Assembly: GCA_963763365.1 (NCBI GenBank)
Contig: CAVXOE010000015.1
Coordinates: 216,066 to 280,065, forward strand
Origin: VAZQ01 sp963763365
Lineage (GTDB): Bacteria; Pseudomonadota; Alphaproteobacteria; Rhizobiales; Xanthobacteraceae
Direction of reading: 5' to 3'
Length of the DNA: 64,000 nt
The notes under the pieces: generated by a model
The model's database searches: none
The model's input: the letters and a program-made list of their open reading frames with translations, nothing else
What the model was told of the DNA's origin: nothing
Shown here: positions 34,951 to 44,691 of the stretch, piece by piece
How the letters are laid out: the number at the start of each line of letters is the position of its first letter
Numbering within the stretch: the first letter of the stretch is position 1
Position numbers and translations under genes: made by a program

Positions 34951-36231
34951 TCACACCGCGACATGCGGTTCGCCCTTGCGGACCTTGGCGGCGTCGAGCG
35001 CCTTCTCGTCGAAGGCCACGTCCTCGGCGATGATGAACGATGCCGACCGCACCGCCTGCGCTTCCGGTTCGATGCCGGGCGCGCGCTGGCCCTGCGCCAC
35101 GGCCGCAGCCGCCTTGCGCAAGCGCAGCCGCGCCATGATGATCGCGTTGTCGGTCGACACCAGGTTTTCCTTGGTGCGATCCTGCACCGGCCCCATGCTT
35201 TCCTGGATGGAGGCGTCCTGCATGGCGAGCCCGCGCACGCCGTTATAGGTGAGATTGGCCTCCTGGGCGGCGCGATCCATCAGATAGTTGTTGTGGCGGT
35301 TGGCGACCGGCTGGAACGTGCCGGGGATCAGTTCGGCATGGACGCCTCCGCCGTTGCGCATAGTGTCGAGCTCGGCGTCGGTGAGCGGCCGCACCGGATG
35401 GAACGTCATCGTCCAGGCCATGTTGTTGGTGTCGTCCATCGGCACCCAGGCATGGCCGTTGAGCGCGTTGCCCTTGTACGGCGGGATCAGCGTGTACCAG
35501 GGGAACACCCACTGGGTGATGCGCCAATAGTGATGACCCGGATCGGCGTTGCGGCGCGCACCGATCAGCAGGCCGCCAGGCGACTCGAGAATGTCGAACA
35601 CCGTGTTGGTGTTGCGGGTATGCCGCGCGCCGTCGGTGTTGCGATGGAGCGGATCGCGGTCGAGATCGAAGCGGTGAAGGAAGGAGACGTGGCTCGAATC
35701 GATGCCGCCCTCCATGGCTTGCAGGTAGTTGGATTCCTGCCAGCGCTTGCTGATGTACACATGGGACTTCGGCAGGTGCACCCATTCGAAATCCGGCGCC
35801 GGCGGCTGTTCGGCGCTCGGGCCCATGTAGACCCAGATCACGCCGCCGAGATCGACGGTCGGATAGGATTTCAGCTTGATCTTCTGACAGAACCCGCTCG
35901 ACACCGGCTCGGAGGGCACCTCGATGCATTGGCCGGTCACGTCGTATTTCCAGCCGTGATAGGGACAGCGCAGCCCACTCTCCTCGTTGCGTCCGAACCA
36001 CAGCGAGACGCCGCGGTGCGCGCAGAATTCATCCATCACGCCGATGCGGCCTTCGGTGTCGCGGAACGCGATCAGCCGCTCGGACAGAAGCTGCACCCGC
36101 ACCGGCGGACAGTTCGGCCGCGGCAGCTCCTCCGACAGCAACGCCGGAATCCAGTAGCGGCGGAACAACTCGCCCATCGGCGTGCCGGGACCGGTCTGGC
36201 ACATATACTCATTCTGCTGCTGCGTGATCAT
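34951..36231 (-). CDS. aromatic ring-hydroxylating oxygenase alpha subunit (Rieske type, phthalate 4,5-dioxygenase-like)
   Basis: A 426-residue terminal oxygenase. The Rieske ligands are Cys70-His72 and Cys89-His92 ('CAHRG' and 'CPYHGW'). The mononuclear iron site is seen in 'IDSSHVSFLH' (Asp178, His181, His186). Size and N terminus resemble single-subunit (alpha3) oxygenases of the phthalate 4,5-dioxygenase or carbazole/vanillate type. Start ATG 36231 has 'gagg' 6 bp upstream; the longer frame to 36294 is not needed. No dedicated reductase is seen in the window. A dihydroxyphthalate-type product would fit the Pht5-like genes elsewhere here, but that link is speculative. Confidence 0.9.
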   Translation of the reverse strand: MITQQQNEYMCQTGPGTPMGELFRRYWIPALLSEELPRPNCPPVRVQLLSERLIAFRDTEGRIGVMDEFCAHRGVSLWFGRNEESGLRCPYHGWKYDVTGQCIEVPSEPVSSGFCQKIKLKSYPTVDLGGVIWVYMGPSAEQPPAPDFEWVHLPKSHVYISKRWQESNYLQAMEGGIDSSHVSFLHRFDLDRDPLHRNTDGARHTRNTNTVFDILESPGGLLIGARRNADPGHHYWRITQWVFPWYTLIPPYKGNALNGHAWVPMDDTNNMAWTMTFHPVRPLTDAELDTMRNGGGVHAELIPGTFQPVANRHNNYLMDRAAQEANLTYNGVRGLAMQDASIQESMGPVQDRTKENLVSTDNAIIMARLRLRKAAAAVAQGQRAPGIEPEAQAVRSASFIIAEDVAFDEKALDAAKVRKGEPHVAV

Positions 36232-36438
36232 GTGATGCCTCGCGATCGTTTGCGCGCTGATCGGGCGATCGCCGATGGCGGCGACAGGCCGCAATCGGTC
36301 TTCGCCGCAATTTTATCTTCTGATGCCGCAGTGCGTCCAGCGCACGCGGCACGCTTGCATGCCCGGGCGTTCCGTAGCAGCTTCCGTCTTCCATACCGGG
36401 CTCGGCGTTTGCGCGGCCGGTCCGGAGCGGAGAAGCCG

Positions 36439-36876
36439 ATGCAGCAGCAGATCGCTCCACCGATCCCAGGCGGCAGGATCGCCGATTATCGCAACTCGCA
36501 GCCGCGCTTCGTGCGGCTCTACGGCCTCGGCGACCGTGGCGCCTCGCTCGCGCACGCGATTGCCCGTGAAGCGGGTCCCAACGTGGCGATCAGGTCGGGC
36601 AGCGAGCCGGTGGGCTGGCACGAGATCGCCGGCGAGATGCCCGACCCGAACACCAACATGGTGGTGATCGTGTGCGGCGAGGGTGACCAGGCATTGTTCA
36701 AGGCCGACGGCAACAAGCCCGACTCGCTGGTCACGTTCGTCGTGCTGCAAAAGGTCAGCAACGCGCTCGTCGCCGGCGACGAGAACTTCGCCCGCGTCCG
36801 CAATCAGTCCGACCTGTTCGTCACCACCTCCGATGCCGACTATGTGAGCGACCTCATCGGCAACCTGGCGAGCTGA
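36439..36876 (+). CDS. conserved hypothetical protein
   Basis: A 145-residue protein starting at ATG 36439 with 'ggag' 6 bp upstream. It has a glycine-rich turn ('VRLYGLGDRGASLAHAI') near residue 25, a hydrophobic strand ('NMVVIVCGEGDQALF') near residue 75 and a C-terminal 'DYVSDLIGNLAS'. The order strand, glycine turn, helix suggests a nucleotide-binding-like fold (loosely FtsZ/Rossmann-like), but no family is recognised. The frame is open far upstream, antisense to the Rieske gene, and that part is spurious. It sits between convergent/divergent minus-strand genes. Confidence 0.6.
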   Translation: MQQQIAPPIPGGRIADYRNSQPRFVRLYGLGDRGASLAHAIAREAGPNVAIRSGSEPVGWHEIAGEMPDPNTNMVVIVCGEGDQALFKADGNKPDSLVTFVVLQKVSNALVAGDENFARVRNQSDLFVTTSDADYVSDLIGNLAS

Positions 36877-36884
36877 AGTCGTCA

Positions 36885-37631
36885 TCAGAATTCCGCCAAC
36901 AGCCGGCCGTAGCCAGCAATCCGGTCGCTGATGCCGGCAAGACGCAGCGCATCCCAGATCGCGGCCTGTGACGCCGTCATCACGCGAACGCCGAACTCCT
37001 GCTCCAGCGGTTCGATGGCGTCGATGGTCGGCCAGTTCGGTGAGGGCAGCAGGATCGAGTCGGCCTCGGGATGCTGGCGCAGCAACGCGCGCCCCATGAT
37101 CAGCGCGGCATCGCGCGGAATGCTGCCGAACTCGGCCAGCGTGCTGCCCCACCCGGTGACGCCGAGCACCTCGCAGCCCCAGGCCGCCGCATAGCCGCTT
37201 TGCCGCGCGTTTTCCTCCGGTCCATAGGGCTGAGCGATCACCACCTTCCGGCAACCGAGTGCGAGCGCGGCTTTCTTCTGCGCGGCCGCACTGGTCGAAA
37301 CCTTGACGTTCAGCTCGGCTTCCAGATCGCGGATGACCTTGTCGGCATTCTCCGCACCGCGCGCCATGTTGATCGGCTGGCCGCCCAGTACGACGACGTC
37401 GACGCCAGACCGCGCGATGGCGCGGGCCGCCGTCATCGTGTTCTCATAGGCCTGATTGATGTTTGCCTTGTCGGGCTGGATGACGCCCACCGTCGTGAGG
37501 ACCAGCGTCACGCCGTCGGGGACGATCCGATAGAATTCATACGGGAAGACTTCGGTGAACAGCGGCGGCGAGGTGTAGCCGATACGCGCCCGATGGCCGT
37601 AGAGGCGCGAGCGCTCTGCTTGCCCGCTCAT
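36885..37631 (-). CDS. Asp/Glu racemase superfamily protein (maleate isomerase/arylmalonate decarboxylase-like)
   Basis: A 248-residue two-lobed protein. Typical segments are 'ARIGYTSPPLFTEVFPYEF', 'DVVVLGGQPINMARG', 'VSTSAAAQKKAALALG' and 'VRVMTASQAAIWDALRLAG'. Family enzymes use one or two cysteines, one after the second strand of the first lobe and one in a 'LSC(G/T)' turn of the second lobe. Here these places read 'GGQPIN' and 'LPSPNWPT', so no cysteine is present at either. The protein may have a different chemistry or be a non-catalytic relative. Stop of the MmgE/PrpD gene overlaps its start by 4 bases. Confidence 0.85.
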   Translation of the reverse strand: MSGQAERSRLYGHRARIGYTSPPLFTEVFPYEFYRIVPDGVTLVLTTVGVIQPDKANINQAYENTMTAARAIARSGVDVVVLGGQPINMARGAENADKVIRDLEAELNVKVSTSAAAQKKAALALGCRKVVIAQPYGPEENARQSGYAAAWGCEVLGVTGWGSTLAEFGSIPRDAALIMGRALLRQHPEADSILLPSPNWPTIDAIEPLEQEFGVRVMTASQAAIWDALRLAGISDRIAGYGRLLAEF

Positions 37632-39109
37632 GCGGCGGCGCGCTTCACTGCAGCAGCGGAATCGAAGGCCAGCAGCGACGTGAACGCGCTCACGCGCTCG
37701 ACCCGTTCGAACGCCGCCAAGGCGGCGACCACGCGGTCGACCAGCGCTGCCTCCATGAACGGCGCCCCATTGGCGCGGACCTTCTGCTCGAGATCGGCAT
37801 CCGAGAACGGCGCCCGGGGATGGCCCGGGAACGGCTTTGCCGCGCCGTGCACGACTTTGCCGTCGATGGTTTCGATCTCCACACGGGAGAGATATCCCGC
37901 TTCGGCGCGTTTGAGCTTGCCGCCCGCCAGGGTGCCGAGTTCCGGTGCCGGTGTGACGACAACTTTGTCCCGCAGGAAGGCCTGCCGAACCGGATCGAGC
38001 ACGCGGTCGAGATCGAAGCTCTCGGTACCGATGTGGCCGTCGAGCACGGCCGCCGCCACGATATAGGGCATCGAATGATCGGCCGTCTCACGCGAGATCG
38101 GATGCCACGGGTCCTGGCGCATGGTGACGAAATGCTGATAGGCGCCTTCCTCGGCGAACACTCGGACCTGCTTGATGCGGCCGATGTCGGCGACCTGCGC
38201 ACGCGCTTCGAGCGCGGCACGGATGGCGCTCTGCGCCATCGATCCGACCGGCCACAGCTTCATGTAGGTGTCGGCAATGCGGGACAGCGGCTTGGCGGCC
38301 GACAGGCGCTCGCGCAGAACCGGAAGCGGGTCGTCCGCCGTCTTGAGCTTGGCGATGAAACCCTGCTTGCCGGTGAACGGGCGGACCGCGCCTTCGACAC
38401 CGACCGACGCCAATAGACACGCCTGCAGGGCGTTGCGCACGGAATCGCTGCCGTTGAAACGCTTCCACATGGTGAGATCGCCGCGCCGGTTGAGTTCGCA
38501 GGATTCGACCTCGTCGCTGGCGAAATGCGGCACCACCGTCATGGCCAGCGCCTCGCGGGTCTGCTCGGCATCGAGCTTCAAGACGCGGGCGATCGCGCTC
38601 GCCGCGCCGACGGCCGTCAGATTGGTGTAATCCCAGCCGCCCGGCGCGGTCGAAAAGGCGTCGAACATGGCGCCGACCATCTCGTAGCCCACGGCCAGTG
38701 CCGAAAGCAGCTCTTCGCCGGAGGCGCCGGACCATTCAGCCGCCACCACAAGCCCCGAGACCATGTCGCTCGGATGGCCGCTGTTGCACTGCCCGACGAA
38801 GAAATCGTTGTAATCGTAGCAGCGCAGCAGAACGCCGTTGGCCAGCGCCGCGACGTCCGGGGTCGACCGCAACGTGGTGCCCCAGATCACCGGACCGTTC
38901 GTCACCGGAAATCGCACGGCATGGCGCAGCGCCGCCTTGAAGGCGGGATGCGCCAGCGCGCCAAGCGACACCGCGATCGAATCGCCCAGCGCACGTTTCG
39001 CCGCATGCCGGATGGCCGGAGTCAGATCGCCGGATACATCCGCCGTAAAGGAGGCCAGAAGCTCCGCGACCTCGTCGCGGTAGGCATACGGTTCGGCCGT
39101 CTCGGACAT
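37628..39109 (-). CDS. MmgE/PrpD family protein
   Basis: A 493-residue protein of the 2-methylcitrate dehydratase/cis-aconitate decarboxylase/iminodisuccinate epimerase family. Conserved parts are 'IRHAAKRALGDSIAVSLGA', 'NGVLLRCYDYNDFFVGQCNSGHPSDMV' positions and 'LNRRGDLTMWKRFNGSDSVRN' with the basic residues of the active-site cleft. ATG 39109 has 'aggaagg' 9 bp upstream; the open frame continues to 39211 without similarity. It is coupled with the racemase-like gene by a 4-base overlap, so the two act in one pathway on a dicarboxylate- or tricarboxylate-like compound. Confidence 0.9.
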   Translation of the reverse strand: MSETAEPYAYRDEVAELLASFTADVSGDLTPAIRHAAKRALGDSIAVSLGALAHPAFKAALRHAVRFPVTNGPVIWGTTLRSTPDVAALANGVLLRCYDYNDFFVGQCNSGHPSDMVSGLVVAAEWSGASGEELLSALAVGYEMVGAMFDAFSTAPGGWDYTNLTAVGAASAIARVLKLDAEQTREALAMTVVPHFASDEVESCELNRRGDLTMWKRFNGSDSVRNALQACLLASVGVEGAVRPFTGKQGFIAKLKTADDPLPVLRERLSAAKPLSRIADTYMKLWPVGSMAQSAIRAALEARAQVADIGRIKQVRVFAEEGAYQHFVTMRQDPWHPISRETADHSMPYIVAAAVLDGHIGTESFDLDRVLDPVRQAFLRDKVVVTPAPELGTLAGGKLKRAEAGYLSRVEIETIDGKVVHGAAKPFPGHPRAPFSDADLEQKVRANGAPFMEAALVDRVVAALAAFERVERVSAFTSLLAFDSAAAVKRAAA

Positions 39110-39176
39110 TGGGTGAGCCTTCCTGTTCGGTACTAATGGTCCTCGCGAACAATGTCCCGATCCACCGCGACGATCA

Positions 39177-40811
39177 TCAAACCGGCGCGGGCGGGAGCGG
39201 TGCCCGTCCACGGATGAGGTCCGCAGCCTTTTCCGCGACCATGATTACCGGTGCGTTGATGTTGCCACCGACCAGATCAGGCATCACCGATGCGTCGACG
39301 ACCCGTAAACCGTCGACGCCATGCACGCGCAGTTGTGGATCGACCACAGCCTCCTCATCCGACGCCGGTCCCATCTTGCAGGTGCCGAGCGGATGATAGA
39401 CCGTAGTGGCTGTGGCACGCGCATAGGCGTCGAGTTCGGAATCCGAAGTTACGTCGGGACCCGGTGCGACTTCGACCGCCAGATGCGCCCGGACGGCGGG
39501 CTGGTTGAAGATGTCGCGTGCCATGCGGATGCCGGTGCGCACGATGCGCAGATCATTGTCGGTCGCCAAAAAATTGATCTCGATACGCGGAGGCTGGAAC
39601 GGATCGGCTGACGCCAGCCGGATCGCGCCGCGACTTTCCGGCCGTAGCGGTGTCGGACGGCATCCGAAGCCATCAGGATATGGCTGTTTGAAAGGCCGCA
39701 GATAAGGGCCTGCATTCATTGGAGCGACGCGAAACAGAAGTTGCACGTCCGGAATGTTCGACGCATCGCTTTTCACAAACGCCATGACGTTGTTCGGTAG
39801 GCTGGCTGCGAGACCGGTACCGAACAAATGCGCGCGTGCAAGTTGCGGCACGATGCGGTCAAGCCGCATGGCCCGGTTGAGCGGCCCCCGCTCTTTGCGA
39901 AAGCAATCGACGCCTGCCGAAATATGATCCTGGAGATTACGCCCAACGCCCTTGATCGCCGCCCTTAGCACGATCCCATGGCCGCTGAGCTCCGCCGGAT
40001 CACCCACGCCCGATAACATGAGAAGCTGCGGCGAGTTGATCGAACCGCCCGACAGGATCACCTCACGCTCGGCGCGCAGATCGACCGTCACACCCTTTTG
40101 GCGATAGCGGATACCAACGGCGCGCTGACCCTCAAACAGGACCTGCAGGGCAACTGCGCGCGTCTCGACACGCAGATTCGGCCGACCGAGCGCAGGCCGC
40201 AGATATGCCACAGCGGCACTGCAACGTCGGCCGTTGCGGATGGTCGACTGACCGCGGCTGAAGCCTTCCTGCTGGCGGCCGTTGTAATCGGCCGTCCGGG
40301 CGTGACCGGCGGAGTCTCCAGCTGCGAGGAACGCGTCCAGCAGCGGATCGGGGAAATTCGGCGAGCAAACACCCAGCGGTCCATCACCGCCGCGATATTC
40401 ATCCGCGCCTCCGGTCCAGGTTTCCTGGCGCCGGAAGTACGGCAGCACATGCGCATAGGACCAACTCTGCAATCCACGGTCGGCCCAACGGTCGTAGTCG
40501 GCGCGGTGCCCCCGAACGTAAGCCATCGCATTGATGGATGAAGACCCTCCAACCACACGGCCGCGATAGACTGGGATGCGACGCCCTGCCATCGTGGCGG
40601 ACGGTTCGGTGGAGTACATCCAATCGTGGCTGCGGCGCAGCACGTTGCGGCCCCAGGCTAGCGGTATGTGCAGCCAGGGACTTCGATCCCACCCGCCTGC
40701 CTCCAGCAGCACGACACTCACATCCGGATCTTCGGTCAGCCGGTGCGCGAGCACGCATCCGGCCGAACCGGCGCCAACGATGATGTAATCACAGTGTGGA
40801 TGTTTCGGCAT
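39177..40811 (-). CDS. GMC family oxidoreductase (choline dehydrogenase-like)
   Basis: A 544-residue FAD enzyme. The dinucleotide-binding 'DYIIVGAGSAGCVLAHRL' is at the N terminus, 'YRGRVVGGSSSINAMAYVRG' near residue 80 is the GMC signature 1, 'LSGGSINSPQLLMLSGVG' near residue 260 is signature 2, and the C-terminal 'TTVYHPLGTCKMG' contains the catalytic His region. It oxidises an alcohol to an aldehyde or ketone; the substrate is unknown. The start at ATG 40811 places the FAD motif at residue 8 as usual; the upstream frame to 41090 has no similarity. It diverges from the oxygenase gene. Confidence 0.92.
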   Translation of the reverse strand: MPKHPHCDYIIVGAGSAGCVLAHRLTEDPDVSVVLLEAGGWDRSPWLHIPLAWGRNVLRRSHDWMYSTEPSATMAGRRIPVYRGRVVGGSSSINAMAYVRGHRADYDRWADRGLQSWSYAHVLPYFRRQETWTGGADEYRGGDGPLGVCSPNFPDPLLDAFLAAGDSAGHARTADYNGRQQEGFSRGQSTIRNGRRCSAAVAYLRPALGRPNLRVETRAVALQVLFEGQRAVGIRYRQKGVTVDLRAEREVILSGGSINSPQLLMLSGVGDPAELSGHGIVLRAAIKGVGRNLQDHISAGVDCFRKERGPLNRAMRLDRIVPQLARAHLFGTGLAASLPNNVMAFVKSDASNIPDVQLLFRVAPMNAGPYLRPFKQPYPDGFGCRPTPLRPESRGAIRLASADPFQPPRIEINFLATDNDLRIVRTGIRMARDIFNQPAVRAHLAVEVAPGPDVTSDSELDAYARATATTVYHPLGTCKMGPASDEEAVVDPQLRVHGVDGLRVVDASVMPDLVGGNINAPVIMVAEKAADLIRGRAPLPPAPV

Positions 40812-41038
40812 TTCGGCTACCCATCGAGCCGCTAAATCCGCCAAAGTCCAATTTATTGGCGCTCGCTTGTTATTTGGCCCAGCGAATAAGAGTGGCGGTA
40901 AGTTATATTTGACCGTACCACAATACGGGAAGCATCCTTTCGGCATAGGCTGGTGTGCGAGAAGCATCGCCGCGACTTGAACCCGTCCGCATGCCCAGCA
41001 CCGGCTCAGGCCGTCCGACCAATTACAGGAGAGATTCT

Positions 41039-42088
41039 GTGGCCCAGGTCGACACGAATTCCGCCCCCTCCGCCCACAGTTTTGTTCCAATCATCGACAT
41101 TGCGCCGTATCTGGCCGGCACGCCGGAAGGCAAGCGTCGGGTGGCCGCGCAGATCGGTCGCGCCTGCCGAGAAATCGGCTTCTATGTCATCGTCGGCCAC
41201 GGTGTCGATCCCGCAATGATCGACCAGGTCGAGGCCGCGTCGCGCGAGTTCTTCGATCTGCCACTCGAAGAAAAAATGAATCTGCACGTCGGTAACGCGC
41301 CTGGGGGGGTCGGCTACGCTGCCATTGGCGACACCGCGCTCGCATACACGCGCGGCCAAGTGGCGCCGCCCGATCTCAACGAATCGTTCCAGATCGCCAA
41401 GGTCGACATCGCCGACGACCCTTATTTCCAGAGCGAGGCCGCGCGTGGACTGATTCCGCACAATCGCTGGCCGGAGCGCCCGGCCGCTCTCAAGGCTCTG
41501 TATACTCAATACTACCTGCGGATGGGCGCACTGGCGAAGGATTTGTTGCGACTGTCGGCGCTGGCGCTCGATCTGCCGGAAACCTATTTCGACGACAAGA
41601 TCGACCGACACATCAGCCGCCTTAACGTCCGCCTCTATCCGGAACAAAAAGTCGCGCCCCTCCCCGGTCAATTGCGCGCTGCCGCGCACACCGACTACGG
41701 CACTGTCACCATCCTGAAACCGGGTGACACGGTTGGCGGGCTCCAGGTCGCCGACTCGGACGGGAACTGGCACGACGTTCCGATGGTCCCGGACTCGTTC
41801 GTGATCAATCAAGGTGACTTGATGGCGCGCTGGACCAATGATCGCTGGATCTCGACCCTGCATCGCGTCGCCAATCCGCCGGAAGAGGCCAAGGGTGGGT
41901 CGCGCCGGCTGTCGATCGTTTTCTTTCACCACCCGAACTACGATGCCAACGTGGCCTGCCTGCCGACATGCATCGAACCTGGTGTCGCACCCAGCTATGA
42001 ACCTATTACGGTGAGTGACTACTATAGCCTGAAGAAGGCGCAGCAGCGGATGGCGCGAGCGAAGGCAATGGAAGCCGCGGCGAGTTGA
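41039..42088 (+). CDS. isopenicillin N synthase/2-oxoglutarate-Fe(II) oxygenase family protein
   Basis: A 349-residue DIOX-type oxygenase. The N-terminal DIOX_N segment reads 'FVPIIDIAPYLAG' and 'GFYVIVGHGVDPAMID'. The iron site is 'AAHTDYGTVTIL' (His-x-Asp) and 'LHRVANPP' (distal His); the 2-oxoglutarate-binding 'RRLSIVFFHHPN' (R-x-S) follows. GTG 41039 is preferred with 'aggag' 7 bp upstream. Related enzymes hydroxylate small acids or act in ethylene formation. It faces the GMC gene across a 227-bp divergent region and precedes the peptide-type importer. Confidence 0.9.
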   Translation: MAQVDTNSAPSAHSFVPIIDIAPYLAGTPEGKRRVAAQIGRACREIGFYVIVGHGVDPAMIDQVEAASREFFDLPLEEKMNLHVGNAPGGVGYAAIGDTALAYTRGQVAPPDLNESFQIAKVDIADDPYFQSEAARGLIPHNRWPERPAALKALYTQYYLRMGALAKDLLRLSALALDLPETYFDDKIDRHISRLNVRLYPEQKVAPLPGQLRAAAHTDYGTVTILKPGDTVGGLQVADSDGNWHDVPMVPDSFVINQGDLMARWTNDRWISTLHRVANPPEEAKGGSRRLSIVFFHHPNYDANVACLPTCIEPGVAPSYEPITVSDYYSLKKAQQRMARAKAMEAAAS

Positions 42089-42199
42089 CCGGCGGAGGCC
42101 ACGCGCGCCTCCCTTGGCAAGAATCTTGCGTCGACAACGGCACGGATTCGACGGGACTCAGGTTGCACCGTTGAGAAATTGCCCGTCACGGAGGACCAA

Positions 42200-43693
42200 A
42201 TGGCGATGATCGGTTCCGTCATCAGGCGGCTTTGTGGCGCACTCCTGATCGCCGGGTTCGCCGGCGCGCCTGCGGCCTGGTCCGCGGAAGCAATCACAAT
42301 CGCGGTCAGCTCCGAGCCGACTACGCTCGATCCTCAACTCGTGGACGATGGCAGCGAGCGCGCCGTCAACGACAATATCTACGAAACCCTGATGGCTCGC
42401 ACGCCCAAGGGCGAACTGGTACCCGGACTAGCCGAAAGCACGCCGACCCAGAGCGCCGCGAACGCATGGCGCTTCAAGCTCCGCCCCGGCATCAAGTTCA
42501 GCAATGGCGAGCCGTTCAATGCCGACGCCGTCGTATTCAGCGTCAAGCGGATCGTCGATCCGAAATTTGGCTCCAAGCAGATTTCCTATTTCTCGGCGAT
42601 CACCGAGGCGAAGAAGATCGACGACCTCACCGTCGACGTGATCACCCAGGGGCCCGATCCGATCCTGCCATCGCGCATGTATTGGATGAAGATGGTGCCG
42701 CCAGGCGCCGCGTCGAAGCCGGACTTCGCGCAAGCGCCGGTCGGGACGGGTCCATACAAGTTCGTCAAATGGACACGCGGTTCGTCGATCCAACTGGCAA
42801 AGAACGACGGCTACTGGGGCGGCGCGCCGGGCATCGACACCGTCAACTATCGCTTCATCGGCGAGTCCGGAACGCGGCTCGCCGGATTGATGGCCGGCGA
42901 ATTCGACATCATCTCGAACCTGCTGCCGGAGTTCACCAGCCGCGCCCCGAAAGCCGCCGTTGTGCTGGGACTGGAACAGCCGATCATGATCCTGTCGGCG
43001 ATCAGCGGCATCACGAAAGACGAGCGGGTTCGGCAGGCGCTGAACTACGCGATCGACAAGGACGCGATCGCCACCGGACTGTTTGAGAAATACGCGTCCA
43101 TCAGTCAGGGCCAGCTTCTGGCTCCGTCGTATTTCGGTTTCGATCCCGAGACCAAAGCCTATCCCTACGACCTCGCGAAGGCGAAAGCGCTCATCAAGGA
43201 GGCCGGAGCCCAGGGCAAGACGCTGACCCTCGTCGGTCCGGCCGGCCGGTGGTTGAAGGATCGCGAACTGGTCGAGGCCGTGGCGCAGATGTGGACGGAG
43301 GCCGGTCTCAAGGTCGACGTCAAGATTTTTGAATTCGGCGAATATCTCAAGCGGCTGTTCGACCGCACGACGCGGGCCGATGCTATCTTCGTGTCGAATT
43401 CGAACGAGCTGATGGACGCCGACCGCCCGCTCTCGGCCTATTACTCCTTGAGCGGCCCGGGCGGCTCAAACGACGACGTCGCCATGAAAGCGGATATCGA
43501 CGCCGCGCGTACCGAAACCGACCCCGCGAAGCGCGCGTCGCTTTATCATAAGATCATCGCGCATGCGCGAGAGAAGGCCTATTTCGCGTGGCTTATTGTG
43601 CTCAGTGACCTCTACGGCACCAGTTCTCGGCTGATCTGGGCGCCTCGCACCGACGCCAAGCTCCTGGTGAAGGAGATGACGATCAAGCGATGA
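42200..43693 (+). CDS. ABC transporter substrate-binding protein, family 5 (dipeptide/nickel type)
   Basis: A 497-residue periplasmic protein with a leader cleaved near 'APAAWSAE'. It has the family 5 core 'ITIAVSSEPTTLDPQLVDDG', 'RFKLRPGIKFSNGEPFNADAVVFS' positions, 'APVGTGPYKFVKW' and 'RVRQALNYAIDKDAI'. ATG 42200 has 'ggagg' 6 bp upstream, so the slightly longer TTG frame is rejected. It opens a complete importer operon with the two permeases and two ATPases downstream. Ligands of this family are peptides, nickel, opines, sugars and other compounds, so specificity is open. Confidence 0.93.
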   Translation: MAMIGSVIRRLCGALLIAGFAGAPAAWSAEAITIAVSSEPTTLDPQLVDDGSERAVNDNIYETLMARTPKGELVPGLAESTPTQSAANAWRFKLRPGIKFSNGEPFNADAVVFSVKRIVDPKFGSKQISYFSAITEAKKIDDLTVDVITQGPDPILPSRMYWMKMVPPGAASKPDFAQAPVGTGPYKFVKWTRGSSIQLAKNDGYWGGAPGIDTVNYRFIGESGTRLAGLMAGEFDIISNLLPEFTSRAPKAAVVLGLEQPIMILSAISGITKDERVRQALNYAIDKDAIATGLFEKYASISQGQLLAPSYFGFDPETKAYPYDLAKAKALIKEAGAQGKTLTLVGPAGRWLKDRELVEAVAQMWTEAGLKVDVKIFEFGEYLKRLFDRTTRADAIFVSNSNELMDADRPLSAYYSLSGPGGSNDDVAMKADIDAARTETDPAKRASLYHKIIAHAREKAYFAWLIVLSDLYGTSSRLIWAPRTDAKLLVKEMTIKR

Positions 43694-43769
43694 GCGTGCG
43701 CTCTTCATCGCGCCTCCTTTATAAGGCCACGTCGGACGGCGCCGCCAATCGCGATCCAAGGAGGCCCGG

Positions 43770-44690
43770 ATGAGCGCCTTCATCCTCAAACGGCTGTACT
43801 ACGGCCTCTATGTCGTCTTCGGCGTCACCGTCATTGTCTTTGTGGTGACCCGGCTGGTCGGCGATCCCATTTCGACCATGCTGCCGTTGGAGGCCACGCC
43901 GGAGCAGCGCGCCATCTTGGCCCAGCAACTCGGGCTCGATCGTCCGATCTACGTGCAGTTTTTCGCATTCCTCGGCGAGGTGGCGCACTTCGATCTCGGC
44001 CAGAGCCTGTGGCAGCATCGTTCGGTCACCGAGATCGTTTTCGAGCGGCTACCGATGACGATCTACCTGGTCGGCGCCGGCATGCTGCTCGCGATCGGCT
44101 TGGCGATACCGCTCGGCATTGTCGCCGCATTGAAGCCCGGCGGAATTACCGACCGGATCACGGTCGTGCTCAGCCTGGTCGGCCTGTCCATCCCGCAGTT
44201 CTGGCTCGGTCTTCTGCTCATTATCGTATTCGCGGTCGACCTGCGTTGGTTGCCGACCTCCGGCAGCGGCAGTCTGAGTCACTTGGTGCTGCCGACGATT
44301 ACGCTCGCGGTACCGGCCTTGACGCGCATGGTGATGGTTGTGCGTACGTCTATGATGGACGAACTCAACGCGCAGTACATCAAGGTCGCGACCGCCAAGG
44401 GCATGCCGTTCTGGCGTGTGGTCGGCGTCCACGGGCTGCGCAACATCACGGTGCCTGTCATGACGCTCGCCGGCTGGGAGGTGATACGTGCGCTTGCCGG
44501 CTATTCGGTCGTGGTCGAAACGGTATTCGCCTGGCCCGGGCTGGGACTCGCCGCCATCCAGGCGATCGAGCGTCAGGATCTGATCCTGCTGCAGGGCATC
44601 GTATTCTATATCGCGATCATGGTGGTGATCATCAACATCGCACTCGACGTCGCGCAGAAGTTCGTCGACCCGCGCGTGAAATTCACCTGA
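43770..44690 (+). CDS. ABC transporter permease, DppB-like
   Basis: A 306-residue membrane protein with six hydrophobic segments. It opens with 'FILKRLYYGLYVVFGVTVIVFVV' and has 'GDPISTMLP', the large periplasmic loop and the cytoplasmic 'YIKVATAKGMPFWRVVGVHGLRN' coupling loop of the DppB/OppB type. It is 76 bp after the binding-protein gene and one base before the fused permease-ATPase gene. Confidence 0.92.
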   Translation: MSAFILKRLYYGLYVVFGVTVIVFVVTRLVGDPISTMLPLEATPEQRAILAQQLGLDRPIYVQFFAFLGEVAHFDLGQSLWQHRSVTEIVFERLPMTIYLVGAGMLLAIGLAIPLGIVAALKPGGITDRITVVLSLVGLSIPQFWLGLLLIIVFAVDLRWLPTSGSGSLSHLVLPTITLAVPALTRMVMVVRTSMMDELNAQYIKVATAKGMPFWRVVGVHGLRNITVPVMTLAGWEVIRALAGYSVVVETVFAWPGLGLAAIQAIERQDLILLQGIVFYIAIMVVIINIALDVAQKFVDPRVKFT

Positions 44691-44691
44691 G

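Noticed and set aside
34963..36438. Very long plus-strand frame (637 codons) antisense to the Rieske gene
   Set aside because: The N-terminal 490 codons mirror the Rieske coding sequence and have no family similarity; only the last 145 codons, with their own ribosome-binding site, are kept.
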